This document shows positions 60,101-64,000 of a DNA stretch of 64,000 nt, one piece after another; positions within the stretch are counted from its first letter, which is position 1, and the number at the start of each line of letters is the position of its first letter. A program made the position numbers and the translations under genes. This DNA comes from Theristus sp. LFF4_11. Its lineage: Eukaryota; Nematoda; Chromadorea; Monhysterida; Xyalidae. A model generated the notes under the pieces. That model saw nothing but the letters and a program-made list of their open reading frames with translations. It was not told where the DNA came from and did not search any database. The stretch spans positions 18,956-82,955 of the forward strand of contig JASANC010001476.1 of assembly GCA_030248135.1 (NCBI GenBank). Reading direction: 5' to 3'.

Positions 60101-61478
60101 TTTTCAAATCGCTAAATTCAACAAGCGTCTTATCGATTTTGCAATATTGCTGTTGTTCTATCATATTGATGAGCACAGACATTCCTGCAGGTTCGTGTTC
60201 GCCAATGACACCGCTCAGGACTTCGTGGTGCTGGTGAAGAATCAGTCATCAGTGTGCCACTCCGCTTTAGGCCGGATGGGCGGCCGTCAGGAGATCGTCT
60301 TTGGCCGCACTCAATGTCTGACGGCCGGGAGCAACGTGGTGGCGCACGAACTGATGCACACGCTCGGCTTTCTGCACGAGCACACCAGAACGGACAGGCG
60401 AGCTAAAAAAGCACCATCGTTTAAAAAAACTCAAAAAAATTTCAAACTGTGCATTTGACTTTTTGAACCACCCCAGCTGGCATGTTTCGCACAAACGAAT
60501 CCGAAAAATATAGCTTGAGAATATATCTGGAATATGAAATATCAAAATACCTTTTTGGGATAAGAACATGATTCAAAAGAGGAATGGCATAGGAATTTGA
60601 TTTTTTGTTTATGTGACCCATTAATGCCCTGCACACGAGAAGGGGAACGACTACGGTGCTTCCTGGGTCCGTAAAATTGTTTGTAACTGTGAGAGTCAAC
60701 TTGTGGGCTAATTTCTGCACGACTTATATTTCCCCGGCACGTCACGTCACGTCACGTAACGTCATGTGTGAATGTTGGTACATTGTATCCAGATACCGAG
60801 TGCAGATAACGTGACGTGCTGGGTTGCTTTTTTGCTCTGTCAGTGAGACGTGACGTGACGTGACGTGATGTGCCAGATAATTTTCTGCGTGCATGCATAT
60901 ATGAACGGGCCTGGCGTCACTTTCCCATTCCATTCCAATTCCAACGTTTTCCAATCTCAATTCTGTGCAGAGACGAGCACATCACAATCAAATGGAACAA
61001 CCTCTATGAACACCAGTACTATGCATACCACATTCACGAACGGCAGCGCGCGTGCACTCATCCGTACGACTTTGATTCTGTCCATCACTACGGTTGATGT
61101 CATGGTGTTTGGTTCTTTACTCGTCAAATGACACTTTTGCGAACTTCAGCAAAGTTTCGTTCAACAAACATACATACTGGTGGATAGCGTCAAAAATCCA
61201 ATTTGCATTATCCTTTTCAACGTCAACGCTCTAGTTTTCCATATTTTCAGCAAAAAAAGCGTCTTTAGAGTGAGCCATTTCTAACTTCTAGTCCCCTTTT
61301 TAAGGCCCAAACGACAACAGCCGGAACGGAGAGCCGACAATTGTTCCGAAGGACCCAAATCAGGACACGGACTTTGGACATCGCACACAACTAAGCAAAT
61401 GGGACATTTATGACGTAAATACAATGTACTGCATTGAAAAGTGCGACATATGTGAGCGAATAAACAAAATATACAAAG
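57196..61478 (+). CDS. Secreted astacin-family zinc metalloprotease (M12A), 3' end open
   Basis: Eight exons join in phase: 57196-57279, 57557-57665, 57794-57916, 59583-59656, 59771-59850, 60191-60397, 60971-61092 and 61305-61478. Residues 1 to about 22 are a signal peptide. The propeptide carries FFEGD (about 85-89), the aspartate switch that blocks the zinc in pro-astacins. The catalytic domain starts at about 106 and shows KWPKAIIPYR, TCVRF, the C..C pair around GRMGGRQEIVFGRTQC, and a complete zinc site HELMHTLGFLHE (209-220) followed by RTDRDEH. The Met-turn, normally SxMHY, reads SVHHY (262-266): the Met is replaced by His, while the zinc-side Tyr is kept. The domain closes with RNGEPTIVPK and NTMYC. 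Intron 6 uses a GC donor (gacag|gcgagc). The last exon ends in phase 1 after IEKCDICERINKIYK, without a stop, so the protein continues; the next in-phase exon found is the S1-like one at 62324. Confidence 0.9.
58147..59476. mobile_element. hAT-like element with ACCGAAACCGA subterminal arrays
   Basis: Ends TAGTGATGTG / CAACACTA, perfect 8-bp duplication GGTATGAC on both sides (58139-58146 and 59477-59484). Both subterminal regions are arrays of GAAACCGAAACC units. The middle contains a G-run patch and the telomere-like repeat. 1330 bp, in astacin intron 3. Confidence 0.92.
60733..60880. repeat. ACGTC hairpin repeat
   Basis: GGCACGTCACGTCACGTCACG at the left and its inverted partner GTGACGTGACGTGACGTGATG at the right, about 100 bp apart. 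In astacin intron 6, the intron with the GC donor. Confidence 0.85.
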
Positions 61479-61545
61479 GTATAGACTTTTTCATATTTTT
61501 CAGTTTTCCGAAGCAGACAGTGGTTTCGAATTTGCAGCACATATC

Positions 61546-62012
61546 GCAAAATTTTGCATATAAGGTTTCTTTTGGAAAATTTAAAAATCATTTTTTTAAA
61601 GTGGAACTTTGTGTGAAGAGTGAAGACTTTACAAATGGGAGGAGGTCTTCCCTCTGGACCGATTTTCTCATCCAACGATGTCGCCCTGAAATTCAAAATA
61701 ATGCTTCTGTACACTAAAATTACGTTCAAAAACATACACTTGTAGGTATTTTTTCTGCTAAAAAGTCAACATTTCAAGCCTGTTTTGGCTTTCATCCCGT
61801 CTCCAGCGGTTTCTGCAGCAAAAAAAATGAAGCAAAACAAAAAACCTTATAAAGCGGTCCGACCCCGGGGGGGGGGAGAGAAGGGGTGGGTTGAATTTTG
61901 ACCGAGGCAAAATTGTGAATTTTTTTGGGGGGTTTTCCGCCATGTGACGCTCCACCCATTTTTGGGTGGAGTCTTATAAGTGTGAGGAACCTTATATTCA
62001 AGACTTTACAGT
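61546..62012 (+). mobile_element. Diverged, lengthened copy of MITE family 2
   Basis: Left end ATTTTGCATATAAGGTTTC, right end CCTTATATTCAAGACTTTACAGTA, and the family's 'gtcttataagtgtgagg' block. It lies between the last astacin exon and the first S1-like exon. Confidence 0.75.
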
Positions 62013-62323
62013 AGTTTGTTATCCACGAAAGAACAGTGACGTATTTTAAAAGTTTTTTTTTAATTTACTTCAATTACAATGTAGATTATTGCGGTCGAAC
62101 AACTGAATCGAAAAGACGACGTCGAAAACGGTGGGGTGGTGAAGCAGCGCTGACAGGTGGATGCTGAGTAGCTTTTGCACCTACAAAAAGACTTTGTTGC
62201 GTAACAATGAGAAGCAGAAACCAGTTTTTCGAGTTTCTGAGTTTTTTCGATATCTGCAGCTGCACACGAAATAACAGGCTTGATCAGTGCGTTCCACCCC
62301 ACTGCGCAATTATGATCATACAG

Positions 62324-63882
<1,559 letters not shown>

Positions 63883-64000
63883 GTATAGCTAATCAAGTCC
63901 TGCGGCTAGTTTTATAAAACTTGATAGTCCGATAGTGCTACAGCACTAAACGGCCGAACACATTCATGACACAGATACTTTGTTTTGCTGACGTCATGTT
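63883..64000. other. Start of an S1-like intron, window edge
   Basis: Begins with the donor gtatag and contains no further exon. The next exon, expected to carry the active-site serine region, is outside the window. Confidence 0.6.

Overview
This is a eukaryotic, intron-rich and very repeat-rich window. It looks like a nematode, or at least an ecdysozoan. The pointers are a ribosomal protein L12 whose C-terminal half reads like nematode RPL-12, an anion-type Cys-loop channel of the nematode ACC/LGC style, an astacin with a nematode-like propeptide, many 3' splice sites of the TTTCAG type, and GC-rich exons in AT-rich introns. The species cannot be named; a repeat-rich non-Caenorhabditis nematode is an inference.

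Seven protein-coding genes or gene parts could be assembled exon by exon, with matching intron phases at every junction. On the + strand: a pentameric ligand-gated anion channel (6037-11724, 9 exons, 705 aa); a two-exon GFGCP-type cysteine-stabilised defensin precursor (19533-20111, 94 aa); a type II membrane-anchored FkbM-type methyltransferase (22087-24875, 4 exons, 286 aa); a secreted astacin metalloprotease (57196-61478, 8 exons); and an S1 (trypsin-like) protease-homologue region (62324-63882, 4 exons, running off the window). On the - strand, head to tail: RPL12 (46723-44764, 5 exons, 165 aa), CCZ1 (44178-32521, 11 exons, 629 aa) and the ESCRT-I subunit VPS37 (31623-28948, 5 exons, 222 aa). 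CCZ1 and VPS37 both serve late-endosome/lysosome traffic.

Most of the rest is mobile DNA. Recognisable families are: (1) a 460-480 bp MITE with TACCGTATTAC ends, CCCCCATGGGGG blocks and TA target duplications (six good copies, one decayed); (2) a MITE with TATAAGG/CCTTATA sub-ends; (3) long and short foldback elements beginning TACAGTCGAACTC; (4) two giant foldback elements bounded by TTAA (13746-18348 and 26271-28541), the second with a transmembrane-protein exon in its spacer; (5) non-autonomous hAT-like elements with TAGGG/CCCTA-type or TAGTG/CACTA ends and 8-bp target duplications, some nested; (6) a 9-kb zone (47.1-56 kb) of G-run/C-run repeats. Several insertions have an uninterrupted paralogous empty site in the same window, so element boundaries are exact.

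The points most worth following are: the possibility that astacin and S1-like domains belong to one polypeptide (the intron phase between them fits), with a His in place of the Met-turn Met in the astacin and a lost catalytic His in the S1 domain; a minisatellite of about 18 units inside CCZ1 intron 9 in which nearly every unit carries a perfect CREB-type TGACGTCA palindrome; and the TTAA foldback element carrying a coding-looking membrane exon.
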